This document shows positions 62,201-64,000 of a stretch of 64,000 bases of DNA, piece after piece. Source of the stretch: Liolophura sinensis. Lineage: Eukaryota; Mollusca; Polyplacophora; Chitonida; Chitonidae. Where the stretch lies: positions 5,087,606 through 5,151,605 of the forward strand of contig NC_088305.1 in the NCBI RefSeq assembly GCF_032854445.1. The letters run 5' to 3'. The stretch's first letter is position 1. Each line of letters begins with the position of its first letter. The position numbers and the translations under genes are program-made. Below the pieces are notes generated by a model. That model searched no databases. It had not been told where the DNA came from and worked only from the letters and a program-made list of their open reading frames with translations.

Positions 62201-64000
62201 CTTTATGCAAATGGGAAAAGGTTTTTAAAGCTGTGCTCAGAAGTTTTCCACTTACATAATCGTGGGCAGGAAAACAAAAAATTACAGATTGTTTGTACAT
62301 TAAACAATGATTACTGACACAAACTAACAGAACATTATAGAAATAGAAAAAAGAAGTATTGTAAAAAAAAAAAAACTATGCAGTGAAGTTATTTGAATTT
62401 TATTAAATGCACAGTGTAGAATTACCTCAAAATGTTGTTTTTGCCATCACACTGAACATCCAAACCCACAAACACAAAGGAAGGGATAAGTCCTTGGGCA
62501 CGCTTAATCCATTAACGGAGACACTCTCCATTTATACAGTAATGTTAATAAAGACACACTGAATTTTCTCCCTTGAGGTCACTCTCCTGCTTAAAAGGTG
62601 TGATTATAGTAGTAAGCTGTGATGAGGTGGGACCTCCGGTAAAATGGCAAGATTCTGAGTTAAAACAACATAAGCCAGTTGAAGACCTAACTTTAAGGCA
62701 AATTTGATTTTGTAAACTTATTTGGAGAGCCGTGGGATAAATGTTATGTATTTTCTAAATTTGGAAGTAATTTAAAACCTCTCGACAAAACACAATATAG
62801 ACAGCTTCCACGATTTAGGCAAACATAAATATACTGAAGTTGAAAAACAAAGTCTGCATTTAAGATCTCTCAGGATTTCGAGGAGTCTGAAGTGTGATAT
62901 CATGTGTTTTTACATTCTGTTGCCTAGAAAATATTTGTTACTCTCATGATATCGCCTACATACTACATGTTTCATGCCTCAAAAACTAATCTCGCGTTAT
63001 GTCATCGATGTCATGTGACATTACCGTTTGTCTTGTAAGACGAGAGGTAATTCTGAAAAGGCCTATTGCCATTTATTAGATGTCACTAGTCTAGAATTAC
63101 TCAAAACTGTGCTGGCTATCACATTTAACATGGAAACACATTTAAAACAAAACAAAACCATTAAGGCCCAAGGCTTTGGAGATGTTTAGTTTACCAACAG
63201 AGACACTCTCCATTTGTACACTCTTACCTGATCCTCTGACAGAATACCAGACTCTTCTGACTTTAGTCTGTCAATATTACCCTTCAGCCGTACCATTTCC
63301 TCCTGTGGGACAGATGAAGTATCCAAATTACAACAATCCCACACAACAATGCCACATGTGTAAGACAAACATACATGTAGTAATGGCTAAATTTCCATAC
63401 ATCTTTCAAACTATTTTTAGCTGCGTTGTAGTTGTTGTGGATTGGAGTCCACACAATGAACCTTGTGACTAGCAACATATTTATTTGTCTTGTAAAATGT
63501 AAATGCATTCTTTCCTGTCCAAGTTCACAGAGTTTCAACTGGGAAATATAATTAGGTGCAATATCATACCCCAGATCACTAAAGGCCTACACTTTGTTTT
63601 GTGTACAGTACCATAATACAGCACAACATAAGTGAATGCATCCGACACTGATAGCCTTTAAAGTGGACAAAAGCGACAAAATATTTTGGGCAAAAACATT
63701 GCTGACTTTCGACACAGCTAAGGATTTTTTCAAATTTTTATCCACATAACTGTTTGTAAGTTTCCGACTTAAAACTATGCCATAGTCCATGAAAAGTTCA
63801 CAAACTGTAACGGATTCACATAACTATGAAATTTGCTGAACAGTTAATGTGAGTGTCAAGGGTTACATGGTTTTCTAGTACTGTTGTGCTGTACAGAGAA
63901 TTCTAAGTGTTTATACCATGGTTACCGTACCTTACAATGTGCCTTAAACTCTTTCTCCTGTCGTTTCAGGTTTTCATTCAGGGCCACCAGTGAGCGAAGT
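56159..64000 (-). CDS. CCDC93: CCDC93, C-terminal 230 residues in nine exons (5' part outside the window)
   Basis: CCDC93 is a coiled-coil subunit of the CCC complex (COMMD proteins, CCDC22, CCDC93), which works with WASH and retriever in endosome-to-surface recycling. Exons on the minus strand are 64000-63931 (partial), 63302-63228, 61643-61572, 60566-60458, 58758-58676, 58153-58116, 57191-57107, 56854-56741 and 56206-56159; all junctions are GT-AG and in frame. Family signatures are [95 protein letters not shown] and the terminal LLSKLRKS. The whole part shown is predicted coiled coil. Human CCDC93 is about 630 aa, so roughly the last third is here. It is convergent with KIF28. Confidence 0.95.
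56435..56625 (-). mobile_element. SINE family A, inverted (CCDC93 last intron)
   Basis: TTTATTTGATTGGTGTTTTA through ACGGCTGGAAAGGAAGCCAG: 3' and central blocks on the minus strand. An open frame from exon h runs into it. Confidence 0.85.
56741..56854 (-). CDS. CCDC93: CCDC93 exon h
   Basis: Encodes [20 protein letters not shown] and [15 protein letters not shown], 38 codons, phase 0/0. Acceptor ATCAG, donor GTATTA (weak). Without splicing the frame stays open to 56459. Confidence 0.95.
57107..57191 (-). CDS. CCDC93: CCDC93 exon g
   Basis: Encodes [20 protein letters not shown] and GVKQNRAK after completing a split Gln codon. Acceptor CCACAG, donor GTAAGT; phase 2 to 0. Confidence 0.95.
57389..57523. 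repeat. Near-perfect 55-bp inverted repeat with 25-bp loop (CCDC93 intron)
   Basis: The left arm (57389-57443, starting AGGTAGATTTCTTATGGAT) and right arm (57469-57523, ending AAATCTACCT) differ at only a few positions. A hairpin or foldback MITE lying between exons g and f. Confidence 0.92.
57640..58035. repeat. Degenerate tandem repeat, about 55-60 bp unit (CCDC93 intron)
   Basis: ACTCCTAAAATTGTGAGCAA, CTACAAATCCTTG and AAGATGCCTAAAG recur with drift, five to seven times. Confidence 0.85.
58116..58153 (-). CDS. CCDC93: CCDC93 exon f (38 nt)
   Basis: Encodes [12 protein letters not shown] plus two bases of Gln. Acceptor TTTCAG, donor GTAAGT; phase 0 to 2. Confidence 0.92.
58676..58758 (-). 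CDS. CCDC93: CCDC93 exon e
   Basis: Encodes [20 protein letters not shown] and KKLYLNKE. Acceptor TCACAG, donor GTGAGT; phase 1 to 0. Confidence 0.95.
59090..59295. repeat. 15-bp tandem repeat (CCDC93 intron after exon d)
   Basis: GTGATGCTACAGCA and AATGATGCTACAGT units repeat about 13 times, in a local CAG/TAA higher-order pattern. Confidence 0.92.
59430..60470 (-). repeat. CCDC93: Donor-anchored minisatellite, 30-bp unit (CCDC93 exon d / intron)
   Basis: Read in gene direction the unit is CTGTACAACCAAGGTAAGGA plus ACTTTGAGCA: the last bases of exon d (CTGTACAACCAAG) and its GTAAGG donor. About 34 units run downstream of 60458 with 30-base spacing (e.g. 60371 and 60401). Units near the exon mostly keep GTAAG; many distal ones read CCAAG-ATAAG, destroying the donor. 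Confidence 0.97.
60458..60566 (-). CDS. CCDC93: CCDC93 exon d
   Basis: Encodes [20 protein letters not shown] and [16 protein letters not shown]. Acceptor CAACAG, donor GTAAGG; phase 0 to 1. The true end is fixed by the phase of exon e. The frame hits TAA within the first repeat unit if this donor is skipped. Confidence 0.95.
60783..60940 (-). mobile_element. SINE family A 3' fragment, inverted (CCDC93 intron)
   Basis: TTTATTTATTTGATTGGTGC, CTCAAGAATATTGCCCTTTA, GCGGCCAGAATTATGGTGGG and CAGACGTTCCC. Confidence 0.75.
61572..61643 (-). CDS. CCDC93: CCDC93 exon c
   Basis: Encodes [20 protein letters not shown] and KLLL, 24 codons, phase 0/0. Acceptor TTCCAG, donor GTGAGC. Confidence 0.94.
61644..63227. 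other. CCDC93: CCDC93 intron between exons b and c
   Basis: A 1.6-kb AT-rich intron. I see no tandem array, SINE A or SINE B copy, or exon-like segment in it. Confidence 0.6.
63228..63302 (-). CDS. CCDC93: CCDC93 exon b
   Basis: Encodes [20 protein letters not shown] and LSEDQ, 25 codons, phase 0/0. Acceptor CCACAG, donor GTAAGA. Confidence 0.95.
63931..64000 (-). CDS. CCDC93: CCDC93 exon a (cut by the window edge)
   Basis: Encodes [18 protein letters not shown] and KAHCK, ending phase 0 at donor GTACGG. The exon continues beyond 64000. An alternative donor GTAAGG five bases earlier would break the frame. Confidence 0.9.

Overview
This is eukaryotic (metazoan) genomic DNA: split genes with GT-AG introns, one AT-AC intron, AT-rich non-coding sequence, and a heavy load of short interspersed repeats and minisatellites. 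Two dispersed SINE-like families fill the gaps. Family A has a tRNA-like head, and its 3' part reads as a conserved block ending in an AAATAAAT-type tail. Family B has a tRNA-like head and a 3' part containing a GTTAAGTACGACGTAAA-type block. I associate such elements with molluscs and related lophotrochozoans, so a marine lophotrochozoan is my best guess. The gene content alone would also fit other invertebrates, including amphioxus.

Layout. (1) 3.1-8.0 kb, minus strand: a complete two-exon rhodopsin-class peptide-type GPCR of 336 aa. Its 3.9-kb intron holds SINEs, a TTAA-flanked inverted-repeat element, half of a segmental duplication and a 68/136-bp higher-order minisatellite. (2) 9.2-11.2 kb, minus strand: a decayed non-LTR retrotransposon (Jockey-like), abutting a SINE. 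(3) 12.4-49.4 kb, plus strand: a complete kinesin-3 gene of 27 exons, 991 codons plus stop, that I assign to KIF28 / KLP-6. Every exon junction keeps frame. Intron 1 is a textbook U12-type AT-AC intron; the other introns are GT-AG. (4) 49.4-56.2 kb: intergenic or 3' UTR sequence with no gene I can support. (5) 56.2-64.0 kb, minus strand: the last nine exons (230 residues) of CCDC93, a subunit of the COMMD/CCDC22/CCDC93 endosomal recycling complex. It is cut by the window edge and lies tail to tail with KIF28.

The most striking feature is not a gene. At least five introns carry a tandem array that starts exactly at the exon's 5' splice site, with a repeat unit that copies the exon end plus the GT donor: KIF28 introns 10, 19, 25 and 26, and the CCDC93 intron after exon d. 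Unit lengths all differ (42 bp, about 150 bp, 27 bp, 55 bp, 30 bp), so the arrays arose independently but by the same route. Each gives one real donor followed by a row of decoy donors. A sixth array (KIF28 intron 12) begins within a few bases of a donor. No functional link between the three genes is evident from the sequence.
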